Source of the DNA: Candidatus Dormiibacterota bacterium
GTDB lineage: Bacteria > Chloroflexota > Dormibacteria > Dormibacterales > Dormibacteraceae
Length of the DNA: 42,773 bases
Direction: 5' to 3'
NCBI GenBank assembly: GCA_955652675.1
Contig: CATPBP010000227.1
Coordinates: 1-42,773 of the forward strand
Shown here: positions 18,505-29,301 of the stretch, one piece after another
Layout: each line of letters opens with the position of its first letter
Numbering within the stretch: the stretch's first letter is position 1
Program-made: the position numbers and the translations under genes
Notes under the pieces: model-generated
What the model saw: only the letters and a program-made list of their open reading frames with translations
What the model was told of the DNA's origin: nothing
The model's database searches: none

Positions 18505-19701
18505 TTAGCCCTCCTCGCCGTGGGAGACGGAATTCTGTAGGACCTTGTCCAGCACCTGCCAGGTGGCTGCTGCGGCTTTCTGCCAGGTGAACTCCGAGGC
18601 GCGGCGCAGGCCGTGGTCCTTGAGGCGGGCGCGGAGGGCTGCGTCGTCGAGGAGCCTCTCCAGGGCGTCCCTCCAGCCGTCGGGGTCGCCCGGGGGCACC
18701 AGTAGACCGGCGTCGCCGACGACCTCCGGCAGGGAGGAGGCGCTTGAGGCAACCACCGGCGTTCCGCAGGCCATCGCCTCCAGCGGTGTCAGCCCGAACC
18801 CCTCGTACCAGGCCGGGTGGGCAAGGCAGGTCGCGAGGTTGTACAGGGCCGGCAGTTCCGCAGGCCTCACCGGTCCAAGCAGGCGTACGCCCTCTGGCGC
18901 CCGGTCCAAGCGCCGCTGGACCTCCTCGTAGCGCCAGCCCCAGCCGCCGGCGACCACCAGCGGCGGCCGCTCCCGCAGTCTCGACCAGGCGTCGAGCAGC
19001 GTCTCCAGGTTCTTGCGAGGTTCGATCGTGCTCACGAACAGCACGAACCGCTCGGGCAGGTCATAACGCCGGCCGACGGCGGCGAGCTCCTCTCGCGGCA
19101 GAGGCCGGTACTGGGGGCCCACTCCTTCGGGCACGACATGAAGGCGCTCGACCGGCACCCCGAAGAGGTCCCCGACGTCGGCGGCGGTGTGCCGGGAGAC
19201 GGCGACCACGGCGTCGGCCCGGCGCATCGAGCGCGGGACGATCAGCCGGACACTCAGCGTCTGCCGGCCGGGGAACCACTCCGGATGGCGGTAGATGGCC
19301 ATGTCGTGGGCGGTCACGACCGCCGGAAGGCCCACCTTCGCCAGCGGCATCACGCCGGCCGCTCCGAAGTAGGCACTAGCGCGGAGCGCCCTCAGCTGCA
19401 GAGGCCACTGGAGGTGACGGCCGAAGAAGCGCGCCGCGGGCGGCCGCCGCAGGCTGATCCCGCGGTGCGCGGGCAGGCTACCCTCCGGCGCGTAGACGGT
19501 GAAGCGAGCCTCCGGCCGGGCGTCGGCGAGGGCGGCCAGGATCTCCCGGGTGTAGGTGCCGACACCGGCCCAGGGACGAGCCAGCCCGGAACCGTCGACA
19601 GCCAGGTGGGCCGCCAGCGCCAGCGGCCTACTCGCGAGCCCCGAGCGGCGGCCGCGGCTCGCTGCGAGTCCCGTCGGCCCCGCTCCGCACGACCGCGGCA
19701 C
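18505..19701 (-). CDS. GT4 family glycosyltransferase
   Basis: About 398 residues from GTG 19701. The recognisable GT4 N-terminus (HLAVDGSGL, WAGVGTYTREIL) begins about 30 codons later, near the murA stop, where no ATG, GTG or TTG exists; a CTG start near 19618 is possible. The donor domain shows FVSTIEPRKNL, AHPAWYEGFGLTPLEAMACGTP and an E-x7-E motif. It is a probable retaining transferase of the surface glycan block. It follows murA directly, and the overlap of up to 74 bases depends on the start used. Confidence 0.83.
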   Translation of the reverse strand: MPRSCGAGPTGLAASRGRRSGLASRPLALAAHLAVDGSGLARPWAGVGTYTREILAALADARPEARFTVYAPEGSLPAHRGISLRRPPAARFFGRHLQWPLQLRALRASAYFGAAGVMPLAKVGLPAVVTAHDMAIYRHPEWFPGRQTLSVRLIVPRSMRRADAVVAVSRHTAADVGDLFGVPVERLHVVPEGVGPQYRPLPREELAAVGRRYDLPERFVLFVSTIEPRKNLETLLDAWSRLRERPPLVVAGGWGWRYEEVQRRLDRAPEGVRLLGPVRPAELPALYNLATCLAHPAWYEGFGLTPLEAMACGTPVVASSASSLPEVVGDAGLLVPPGDPDGWRDALERLLDDAALRARLKDHGLRRASEFTWQKAAAATWQVLDKVLQNSVSHGEEG

Positions 19702-20953
19702 CCAGCTGGCTGAGCTTGCCGCCCAGGTCCTGGTATCCGCGATCGATATGCCAGGCGCCACGGAGCTCGGTCTCTCCGTGGGCTACGAGCGCCGCGATGA
19801 CGAGCGCGGCCCCAGACCTTATGTCGGGTACCGTCACCGCGTTGGCGTAAAGCGCGGCCGGCCCGCTGACCAGGACGTCGCGACCCCGAACCTCGATCTG
19901 CGCACCCATCCGGGTCAGCTCGGGGACCTGCTGAAAGCGATTCTCGAAGAGCGGCTCCCAGATGACCGTCTCACCTCGTGCCTGCGTCATCAGGGCCATG
20001 TACTGCGCCTGCAGGTCGGTCGGGAAGCCGGGGTGGACCCAGGTCACCATGTCGACGGCGTCCAGCGCGCGGTCCGGCTCCCGGCTGACCCGGATGGCGT
20101 CGGCGAGCACCTCCACCGTGGCCCCGGCGTGCTCCAGCTTGAGCAGCACCTGCGTCAGGTCGGCGTGGGGCGCCTCCTCCAGGACGACGTCTCCACCGGT
20201 GGCGGCCACCGCGATGGCGAAGGTGCCAGCCTCCAGGTAGTCGGGGATCACGCGATGCTCGGTGCCCGAGAGCCTGTCCACGCCCTCGACGACGATCACG
20301 TCAGTGCCGGCGCCATAGATCTGTGCGCCCATGGATTGGAGAAATCGGCAGAGGTCCTGGACGTGCGGCTCGCGGGCCGCGTTGAAGATCTCCGTACGGC
20401 CTTCCGCCAACGTCGCCGCCATCACCAGGTTCTCGGTGCCGGTCACGGTCGGCAGGTCGAGGACGATGCGCGCCCCCCGAAGGCGGCCCGGCGTCTGGGC
20501 GAGGAAGTCGTCCGGACCCTCCACGATCTTGGCCCCCATCTCCCGCAATCCCCGGACGTGCTGCTCGACCCGCCGCGCACCGATCTCGTCGCCGCCGGGC
20601 CTGGGAAGCTTCGCCTCGCCAGTCCGGGCCAGCAGCGCCCCGAGCAGCACGATGGAGGCCCGCATGCGGCGGGCGAGACTGGCCGGAACGGTGCTCGAGA
20701 TGCTCTTCGCCTGCAGCCTCAGCCCGCCGGATCCGGAGTCCTCGGCGGTGCTGCCGAGGACCTCGAGGATTTCCCGCATCAGCGCTGTGTCTGCGATCCC
20801 AGGCACGTTCCGGAGCACGACCGGTTCCTCGGTGAGTATCGAGCCCGCCATGATCGCCAGTGACGCGTTCTTGGAACCGCTGATGCCTATCCGCCCGTGC
20901 AGCGGTCGCCCACCCTCAACGTAGAGCACGTGGTTGGACGCCGGCTCGGACAC
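19628..20953 (-). CDS. murA: UDP-N-acetylglucosamine 1-carboxyvinyltransferase MurA, Asp active-site variant
   Basis: MurA commits UDP-GlcNAc to peptidoglycan by transferring enolpyruvate from PEP. The product is 441 residues with the two-lobed EPT fold. The N-terminal GSKNASLAIMA contains the catalytic Lys-Asn pair at 29-30. The active-site loop reads RPGGDEIGARR, so the residue that is Cys in most MurA enzymes (Cys115 in E. coli) is Asp122. The same Cys-to-Asp change is known in mycobacterial and chlamydial MurA and gives intrinsic fosfomycin insensitivity. It lies just after atpC, as murA does in Bacillus. Confidence 0.93.
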   Translation of the reverse strand: MSEPASNHVLYVEGGRPLHGRIGISGSKNASLAIMAGSILTEEPVVLRNVPGIADTALMREILEVLGSTAEDSGSGGLRLQAKSISSTVPASLARRMRASIVLLGALLARTGEAKLPRPGGDEIGARRVEQHVRGLREMGAKIVEGPDDFLAQTPGRLRGARIVLDLPTVTGTENLVMAATLAEGRTEIFNAAREPHVQDLCRFLQSMGAQIYGAGTDVIVVEGVDRLSGTEHRVIPDYLEAGTFAIAVAATGGDVVLEEAPHADLTQVLLKLEHAGATVEVLADAIRVSREPDRALDAVDMVTWVHPGFPTDLQAQYMALMTQARGETVIWEPLFENRFQQVPELTRMGAQIEVRGRDVLVSGPAALYANAVTVPDIRSGAALVIAALVAHGETELRGAWHIDRGYQDLGGKLSQLGAAVVRSGADGTRSEPRPPLGARE

Positions 20954-21034
20954 CCCGTGAATGCTAGCGGCCCGGAGGGGAGCCCGGCCCTCGCGGAGCT
21001 CCTACGTCCCCGGGCACGCTGAGCGTCAGGCGGC

Positions 21035-21463
21035 TCAGCCCGGCCGGCCCCTTCGGATGCGCGACAGGCGCAGGCGCGCCTCCGCCGTCTCCAGGATGTG
21101 AATCATCTCCGCTTCCTCCTCAGGAGAAAGCTGGCCCGCCAGGCGCTCCTGAGCTCGGCGGCGAGCCTCCTCGGCGGCCTCCTCGCTGATCTCCTCGGCC
21201 CGCTCCGCCACGTCGGCGAGGACGGTCACGCGGTCCGGCAGCACCTCGAGGAACCCACCCCCCACGAAGAGCTCCGTTTCCTCGGATCCGTTCCGAATCA
21301 GCATCGGTCCTGGCCGGAGCGTGGTCAGCAGGGGCGCGTGCCGAGGCAGGATGCCCAGCTCGCCCTCGGCGCCGAGGCACACCAGGAAGGGCCTGCCCTG
21401 CCCGTCCACCTCGCCCTCGAAGAGCGAGCGTTCGACGCTCACCACGCGAAGCGGTACTGCCAC
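21035..21463 (-). CDS. atpC: F1 ATP synthase epsilon subunit
   Basis: The product is 142 residues from GTG 21463. The N-terminal beta-sandwich (LRVVSVERSLFEGEVDG, LGILPRHAPLLT, FVGGGFLEVLPDRVTVLAD) is diagnostic. The C-terminal helical hairpin is Glu/Arg-rich. This central-stalk subunit couples rotation and can inhibit ATP hydrolysis. It is the last gene of the atp operon, 4 bases after the atpD stop. GGAGG lies in the end of atpD. Confidence 0.93.
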   Translation of the reverse strand: MAVPLRVVSVERSLFEGEVDGQGRPFLVCLGAEGELGILPRHAPLLTTLRPGPMLIRNGSEETELFVGGGFLEVLPDRVTVLADVAERAEEISEEAAEEARRRAQERLAGQLSPEEEAEMIHILETAEARLRLSRIRRGRPG

Positions 21464-21467
21464 TCGG

Positions 21468-23805
<2,338 letters not shown>

Positions 23806-23808
23806 CGC

Positions 23809-25323
23809 CTACTCGCCCTCGACTCCATACTGACGATTGAAGGCTTCGATCGCCTCTTTGACCTGGCCTTCGACCTCGTCGTCCCACTTCTTCTCTTTCT
23901 CGATGGAATCGATCAGCGCCTTTCGCTCCGCCATCAGGTACCGGGCCAGGGAGATCTTCCACTCCCTCACCTTGTCCACGGGCACCTTGTCCAGGAATCC
24001 GCGCGTCCCCGCATACACCGCACAGACCTGGACGCCGACTGGCATCGGCTCGAACTGGCCCTGCACGAGCAGCTGGGTCAACCTCTGGCCTCGCTCCAGC
24101 TGACGCCGCGTCCCCGGGTCCAGGTCAGAGGCGAACTGAGCGAAGGCTGCCAGCTCCCGGTACTGAGCGAGCTCGGACTTCATGCGCCCGGCCGTCTTGT
24201 TCATGGGCCGGATCTGGGCGTCGCCACCCACCCGGGACACCGAGAGACCGACCGAGATCGCCGGCCGGATGCCGGCGTTGAAGAGGTCGGCCTGGACGAA
24301 GATCTGGCCGTCAGTGATCGAGATGACGTTGGTCGGGATGTAGGCCGAGATGTCGTTGGCCTGCGTCTCGATCACCGGCAGCGCGGTGAGCGAGCCGCCG
24401 CCGTTGTCGGGATTCAGCTTGGCGGCACGTTCGAGCAGCCGGGAGTGGAGATAGAACACATCACCCGGATATGCCTCGCGGCCGGGCGGCCGGCGAAGGT
24501 TCAACGACAGCTCGCGATACGCCCAGGCGTGCTTGGTCAGGTCGTCGTAGCAGATCAGGGCGTCCTGGCCGCTGTCGCGGAAGTACTCGCCTATTGCGCA
24601 GCCTGCGTAGGGGGCGATGTACGTCAGCGCCGCCGGATCGGAGGCGGTCGAGGCCACGATCGTCGTGTACTCCAAGGCGCCGTACTCCTCCAGAACGGCG
24701 CGGACACGGGCGATGTTGGCGGCGTTCTGGCCGATTGCGACGTAGATGCAGAAGAGATCTTTGCCCTTCTGGTTAATGATCGTGTCCAAGAGGATCGCCG
24801 ACTTGCCCGTCTGGCGGTCGCCGATTATCAGCTCGCGCTGTCCCCGGCCGACCGGGATCATCGCGTCGATTGCCATGATGCCGGTCTGGACCGGTTCGTT
24901 GACCCGCTGGCGGGTGATGACGCCCGGGGCGATGACCTCGACCGGCCTGGTCTCCTTGGCGTTGATCGGGGGTCCGCCATCGAGGGGCTGGCCAAGAGCG
25001 TTGACGGTCCGGCCCAGCAGCTCAGGTCCCACCGGGACCTCCACGATGCGGCCGGTCGTGCGTACCTCGTCTCCCTCCTGGATGTGTTCGTAGGGACCCA
25101 TGATCACAGCCCGGACCTGGTCCTCCTCCAGGTTCAGAGCCAGGCCGTAGACCTCACCGGGAAACTCGATCAGCTCGTTGGCCATGACGCCGGTCAGGCC
25201 GAAGATCTGAGCGATGCCGTCGCCCACGCTTACCACGCGGCCGGTGTCAGCCGAGACCATCTCGGCATCGAAGTCCCGAAGCCGCTCCTTGATTACCTCG
25301 GTGATCTCGTCGCTGATTGCCAA
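23809..25323 (-). CDS. atpA: F1 ATP synthase alpha subunit
   Basis: A 504-residue non-catalytic nucleotide-binding subunit. The Walker [10 protein letters not shown], the [16 protein letters not shown] region and the [13 protein letters not shown] block are normal. The start is TTG (25323), with AGGGG about 11 bases upstream. N-terminal residues [10 protein letters not shown] match the segment that contacts the delta subunit. Confidence 0.97.
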   Translation of the reverse strand: MAISDEITEVIKERLRDFDAEMVSADTGRVVSVGDGIAQIFGLTGVMANELIEFPGEVYGLALNLEEDQVRAVIMGPYEHIQEGDEVRTTGRIVEVPVGPELLGRTVNALGQPLDGGPPINAKETRPVEVIAPGVITRQRVNEPVQTGIMAIDAMIPVGRGQRELIIGDRQTGKSAILLDTIINQKGKDLFCIYVAIGQNAANIARVRAVLEEYGALEYTTIVASTASDPAALTYIAPYAGCAIGEYFRDSGQDALICYDDLTKHAWAYRELSLNLRRPPGREAYPGDVFYLHSRLLERAAKLNPDNGGGSLTALPVIETQANDISAYIPTNVISITDGQIFVQADLFNAGIRPAISVGLSVSRVGGDAQIRPMNKTAGRMKSELAQYRELAAFAQFASDLDPGTRRQLERGQRLTQLLVQGQFEPMPVGVQVCAVYAGTRGFLDKVPVDKVREWKISLARYLMAERKALIDSIEKEKKWDDEVEGQVKEAIEAFNRQYGVEGE

Positions 25324-25343
25324 GTGTTTAATTCCCCTCTTTG

Positions 25344-25880
25344 TTAGCTCGCGCCAGCCAGCTTACGACGCAGCTGCTGCAGCTTCGTCGACACGCTGGC
25401 GTCGATCACGTGATCGCCGACCCGAAGCACCAGGCCGCCGATGATGCCGGGGTCCACCTCCGCGATCAGCCGAACCTCGCGGCCCAGGCGACTCGATAGT
25501 TCGCCAGCGACCCTTTCATAGTCGGGCGCTGAGAGCTCGACCGCGGTGGTCGCCGTCGCCCGCACGCGGCCTTCGGCCTCGTCCACCAAACGGCCGTATT
25601 CCTCGATGATGGCGTCGAGTTCGTCCAGGCGAGCGGCGCCCACCAGGAGCTTCCCCAGGTTGACTCCTTCGGGACCGGCGGTCCCCTCCAGGAGGGAGGC
25701 AACGGCTCCCTGTCTTCGCTGCTTGGGAATGGTGGGATTGGACAGTACCCTGCGAACCTCTGGCCGGGAAAGCACATTGCGGACGGCGGCCAGGCGCGTG
25801 GCCCACTCTTCGAGCTGGCCTTGCTCGCGGGCGAGCTCGAAGATGGCGCGTGCGTACCGCCTAGCCGCGGCTTGCGCCAT
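25344..25880 (-). CDS. atpH: F1 ATP synthase delta subunit
   Basis: About 178 residues from ATG 25880 ([17 protein letters not shown]), a typical OSCP/delta N-terminus. The C-terminal [21 protein letters not shown] block is the family signature. It links the alpha-beta hexamer to the b-subunit stalk. The start lies inside the last codons of atpF, so the two genes overlap; a TTG three codons upstream is an alternative start. Confidence 0.94.
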   Translation of the reverse strand: MAQAAARRYARAIFELAREQGQLEEWATRLAAVRNVLSRPEVRRVLSNPTIPKQRRQGAVASLLEGTAGPEGVNLGKLLVGAARLDELDAIIEEYGRLVDEAEGRVRATATTAVELSAPDYERVAGELSSRLGREVRLIAEVDPGIIGGLVLRVGDHVIDASVSTKLQQLRRKLAGAS

Positions 25881-26394
25881 TCCCTGCAACTTCGGTGATG
25901 GCCTTCTCGATCAGCTTCCGGTGGCGCTCCCCGTCAAGGGACTCACCCACCACCCGCTCCGTCGCCGCCACCACCAGATCCGCGACCTGGGCTCGCACGG
26001 ACTGCAGCGCCTTCTGGCGTTCCGCCTCGATGTCACGCCGGGCGTTTTCGACGATCCGTTTCGCCTCCTCTTCGGCTTGCGCCCGCAGGTCCGCTCGCAG
26101 CAGCTCGGCTGTGCGGTTGGCCCCCTCGATGATCTCGGCCGCCTGCCTTCGCGCTTCGCGAAGGTCGGCGTCGGCCTGCTTCAGGCGCTCCTCCGCCTCC
26201 GCACGCGCCTTCTCGGCCGCCGTCAGCTGCTCGGCCACCTGCCGCTGGCGTGCCTCGGCGGCGGACACGACCCTGGGGTAAACCCAGCGCGCGAGGATGC
26301 CGATCATGACCAGGAAGGCGATCACCTCGGCCACGAAGGAGAGGCTCAGGTCGAGCAGGCCCGCCGTCGCCAGGTAGACGCTGAGGAGAGTCAA
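25861..26394 (-). CDS. atpF: Fo ATP synthase b subunit
   Basis: A 177-residue peripheral stalk. One N-terminal transmembrane segment (about 14-35, ending LARWVYPRVV) precedes a long charged Ala/Glu/Arg coiled coil rich in AEARQRQ-type heptads. It anchors delta and alpha to subunit a. It is only 3 bases after atpE and overlaps atpH. Confidence 0.95.
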   Translation of the reverse strand: MTLLSVYLATAGLLDLSLSFVAEVIAFLVMIGILARWVYPRVVSAAEARQRQVAEQLTAAEKARAEAEERLKQADADLREARRQAAEIIEGANRTAELLRADLRAQAEEEAKRIVENARRDIEAERQKALQSVRAQVADLVVAATERVVGESLDGERHRKLIEKAITEVAGNGASRG

Positions 26395-26397
26395 CTC

Positions 26398-26652
26398 CTA
26401 GGTGACCCCGCTCGCGACCACAAGCACGAAGTAGAAGCCGATCACCAGGTTGATGAAGTACATGGCCTCGACGAGCCCGATGATCAGGAACATGATCACC
26501 TGGAGCCGGCCCTGTGCTTCCGGCTGCCGGGAGACGCCGGCGATGGTAGCGTTGCCAGCCAGGCCGTCACCGACGGCCGCGCCAATCGCGCCACCCCCTA
26601 GGGCCATGCCTGCTGCGATCAAGGCACCGGCGACAGCGATTGCGTGGTTCAT
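26398..26652 (-). CDS. atpE: Fo ATP synthase c subunit
   Basis: An 84-residue hairpin of two transmembrane helices. Helix 1 has the glycine-rich packing run ([12 protein letters not shown]), the loop has RQPE, and helix 2 carries the ion-binding carboxylate Glu62 in GLVEAMYF. The residue after the Glu is Ala rather than the Ser/Thr of sodium-binding rings, so proton coupling is likely. Confidence 0.96.
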   Translation of the reverse strand: MNHAIAVAGALIAAGMALGGGAIGAAVGDGLAGNATIAGVSRQPEAQGRLQVIMFLIIGLVEAMYFINLVIGFYFVLVVASGVT

Positions 26653-26664
26653 ACGAATCCTCCT

Positions 26665-27510
26665 CTAGTGCGGGGTTGCAGGCGTCATCGCGCCTTCAGC
26701 GTGACCGGTGGTTGCAGCCTGGGAGCCGCCATGCTCCTCCTCTTCCAGCCCCTCTCTTGCCATTCCGAAATAGATGATGGTCAGGAGCATGAAGATGAAC
26801 GCCTGGATGGTGCCGACGAAGAAGACGTCGAAGAACTTCCAGGCGACAACGGGCACCCACGCCACCCAGAAGGGCAGCAGGGTCAGCAGGTAGACCATCA
26901 GAAGACCGGCGAAGATGTTGCCGAAGAGCCGGAGCGAAAGTGTCACCGGCTTGACGATCTCCTCGATGATGTTGAGGGGGACGAAGAGGATGCGCACCGG
27001 GAGGCTGAGCTCGAAGGGCTTCGTAAAGCGCCGCAGATAGCCACCGATGCCCAGGACCCTGATCGAATACGCCTGCACAAGTATGAAGACGACGATTGAC
27101 ATGGCCAGCGTCTGGTTCAGGTCGGAGTTGGCCGGATAGAACCACGGCTTGGGCAGCGGCAACAGGTCGAGCCAGTTCGCGACGAGGATGTAGAGTGCTA
27201 TGGTCGCTGCCAGCGGGATCACGAATCTCGCGTCCTCGGATACCGTCTCGCGGACCAGATTCCGGGTATAGGAGAGCAGGAACTCGAGGACCATCTGGAG
27301 CTTCCCGGGTACCCCGGTGCTGAGCCTGCTGGCGACCCAAAAACAGATCCCCAGAGTGACCAGGATCGCAAGCGCGCTGGATGCGAGCGTGTCCAGCGTG
27401 AAGGCGCAGTAGAAGAACTTGACGACAATCAGGTTCAGGTACTCGGTCCCCGTCCCACAGACCGGCGTCAGCGGGTGGGTACCGGGCGGCGCCTCGGAGA
27501 GGTACATCAT
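26665..27510 (-). CDS. atpB: Fo ATP synthase a subunit
   Basis: A 281-residue multi-span membrane protein forming the proton half-channels. The essential Arg lies in LSLRLFGNIFAG, and the last helices contain FVGTIQAFIFMLLTIIYFG. The N-terminus is extracellular and contains a Cys. It overlaps the AtpI-like gene by 4 bases. Confidence 0.95.
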   Translation of the reverse strand: MMYLSEAPPGTHPLTPVCGTGTEYLNLIVVKFFYCAFTLDTLASSALAILVTLGICFWVASRLSTGVPGKLQMVLEFLLSYTRNLVRETVSEDARFVIPLAATIALYILVANWLDLLPLPKPWFYPANSDLNQTLAMSIVVFILVQAYSIRVLGIGGYLRRFTKPFELSLPVRILFVPLNIIEEIVKPVTLSLRLFGNIFAGLLMVYLLTLLPFWVAWVPVVAWKFFDVFFVGTIQAFIFMLLTIIYFGMAREGLEEEEHGGSQAATTGHAEGAMTPATPH

Positions 27511-27854
27511 GCGGAGCGCACCAACCAGACTCCGGCGGCGACGGCCATCACCAGCTGCGCCAGCGCCAGACCGGCCAGGGCCACCAGAATCAGGCGGAGA
27601 TCGAACAGCGCGGCGGCCCCAACGGCGAGAGCGGTCAGAGCCAGCAATCGGACGCCGCTCGTAAAACGGAAATTGAGCTCAGAACGCAGCGCGCCTCTGG
27701 CCAGAAAGCCGTTCGACGAACCGGCCAGCAGCCCCAGCCCGAAGACCAGACCGGCCTGCCACCGGCCCAGCGCCAGGCCCGTGGCAAGGGCGAGGACGGC
27801 GCCCGCTGCGCATACCGCGACCGTGGCCCGAAGAGGATCCCCGACTCTTGTCAC
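27507..27854 (-). CDS. ATP synthase subunit I-like membrane protein
   Basis: The 115 residues contain four hydrophobic segments (about 10-28, 31-48, 66-83, 88-110) with conserved-looking GRWQAGLVFGLGLLAGSSNGFLARG. Position directly before atpB with a 4-base overlap, and topology, match the AtpI/ATP-synthase-I family, which assists c-ring assembly or Mg uptake. Sequence conservation in this family is low, so the assignment leans on context. Confidence 0.75.
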   Translation of the reverse strand: MTRVGDPLRATVAVCAAGAVLALATGLALGRWQAGLVFGLGLLAGSSNGFLARGALRSELNFRFTSGVRLLALTALAVGAAALFDLRLILVALAGLALAQLVMAVAAGVWLVRSA

Positions 27855-28075
27855 AGGTATCGCTTGAACCTCGTATAGACCGTCGCGGCGGCGCCGATCA
27901 CTCCGACGAGAATCCCAACCAACAGAAAGACAGGAGTCGTATGCGCCGCTCCATCGATCACCAGGCCCACGATCAGCGGTACGACGAACACCGCCGCTAA
28001 CAGGACAGCCAGTCCTAGGAGCTCCATCCCGGACGGACCCTGGCCCCCGGTTCCTCGATCGCCGGCGGGCGACAT
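27851..28075 (-). CDS. AtpZ/AtpI-like two-helix membrane protein
   Basis: The 74 residues have a Gly-rich cytoplasmic start, two transmembrane helices (about 18-40 and 47-67) and a basic C-terminus (TRFKRYL). This matches AtpZ/AtpI-type small proteins that precede atp operons. A 4-base overlap with the next gene indicates co-translation. The role in complex assembly is inferred from family and place. Confidence 0.7.
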   Translation of the reverse strand: MSPAGDRGTGGQGPSGMELLGLAVLLAAVFVVPLIVGLVIDGAAHTTPVFLLVGILVGVIGAAATVYTRFKRYL

Positions 28076-28112
28076 CCTGTGAAAAGTCTAAAGAAAAACG
28101 CTCAGCGCGTTC

Positions 28113-29291
28113 TTAGCGGGTTACTGACGGAGGCTGTTGCGAGGGCCGGCCTTCGAGCAGCAGCCTGAAGACGCGGCCGAAAGGAACCGGGATCCGGCGC
28201 CGGGAGATCCGCATGCGCTCCCCCAGCCCCGCCGAAAGCACCACGATCATCAGGACTATGGCGATGGCGACGATCCGGCGGTGGCCGAAGAACATGAGCC
28301 CGAGAGAGCCGAGTATCCCCGTCGCGCAGTAGAACAGCAGGCAGGTCTGGCGCTGGGTGAGACCGAAGTCCAGCAAGCGGTGGTGGATGTGCATCGAATC
28401 GCCGCGGGCGATCGAGACACCCTGGCGCCGGCGCCGGACTATGGACAGGCCCGTATCCACGATCGGAACCGCCAGCGCCAGGACCGGCATGAAAAGGGCG
28501 GCGGCCACCGCGACCTTGGCCACCCCGACGATGGAAAGCAGCGCCAGAGCCAGGCCCAGGAACTGGGCTCCGGAGTCCCCCATGAAAATCCGCGCGGGAT
28601 GGAAGTTGAAGAGCAGGAAGCCCAGGCAGGCACCCGCCAGCCCGGCGCTCAGGACCATCACGCCGCCCGGGTCGGGCCGGTTGAAGGCGGCCACCAGAAG
28701 CAGCAGGGCGACGATCGCCACCACGCCGGCGGCCAGGCCGTCCACCCCGTCCAGCAGATTCACGGTGTTCTGCATGCTGACTATCCAGAGCACGGTCAGC
28801 GGCAGGACCAGGAGCCCGAGGTTGGATATGTGCAGCAGCGGAAGGTAGAGGTAGTCGATCTCGTAGCCGAAGACCTTGACCGCAGCCACCGCCAGCGCGA
28901 CCTGCACCGCGATCTTGACGCCGGCCGGGATGCCGCGGCGATCGTCGATCAGGAAGATCAGAGCGGCCAGCCCCGTGAGGAGGAGCAGTCCGAGGTGCTT
29001 GAGGTCGTGGGGCAGGAAGACGAAGCCGGCCGCGGCGAAGGCCAGGTACAGAGCCGGGCCGCCGAGCCGGGCCGTCGGGCGGCTGTGGATGTCGCGCTCC
29101 CGATTGGGATAGGAGATGAAGCCGAGGCGGGGCGCCACCATGATGGCGACCCCCGTCAGCACGGCGGCCACGACCAGAGCGGTGGCCGCCGGGGCCAGCG
29201 CGGGCAACAGGTTTGCCTGCAGCTGGCGCAGGAAGTCGGGGCTGAAGAACTGCTCCTGCGGAATCGACGGGTCGTAGACGGAGACGAGCAA
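28113..29291 (-). CDS. WecA/TagO-type undecaprenyl-phosphate N-acetylhexosamine-1-phosphate transferase
   Basis: A 392-residue polytopic protein of the MraY/WecA superfamily. Catalytic motifs are intact: FLIDDRRG with Asp116-Asp117, NTVNLLDGVDGLAAG (from 175), FMGDSG (from 237) and HIHHRL (301-306). The HIHHRL motif separates WecA/TagO from MraY. It starts a lipid-linked glycan by moving a HexNAc-1-phosphate from UDP-HexNAc to undecaprenyl phosphate. With the WecG/TagA homologue at 14641 it could make a teichoic-acid-like linkage unit. The start is TTG, 10 bases after the glyA stop. Confidence 0.88.
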   Translation of the reverse strand: MLVSVYDPSIPQEQFFSPDFLRQLQANLLPALAPAATALVVAAVLTGVAIMVAPRLGFISYPNRERDIHSRPTARLGGPALYLAFAAAGFVFLPHDLKHLGLLLLTGLAALIFLIDDRRGIPAGVKIAVQVALAVAAVKVFGYEIDYLYLPLLHISNLGLLVLPLTVLWIVSMQNTVNLLDGVDGLAAGVVAIVALLLLVAAFNRPDPGGVMVLSAGLAGACLGFLLFNFHPARIFMGDSGAQFLGLALALLSIVGVAKVAVAAALFMPVLALAVPIVDTGLSIVRRRRQGVSIARGDSMHIHHRLLDFGLTQRQTCLLFYCATGILGSLGLMFFGHRRIVAIAIVLMIVVLSAGLGERMRISRRRIPVPFGRVFRLLLEGRPSQQPPSVTR

Positions 29292-29301
29292 TCTGTCTGG
29301 C

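Noticed and set aside
27501-28112. Riboswitch or attenuator before the atp operon
   Set aside because: No conserved riboswitch core or leader peptide could be recognised; the small genes there are AtpI/AtpZ-like and overlap each other.
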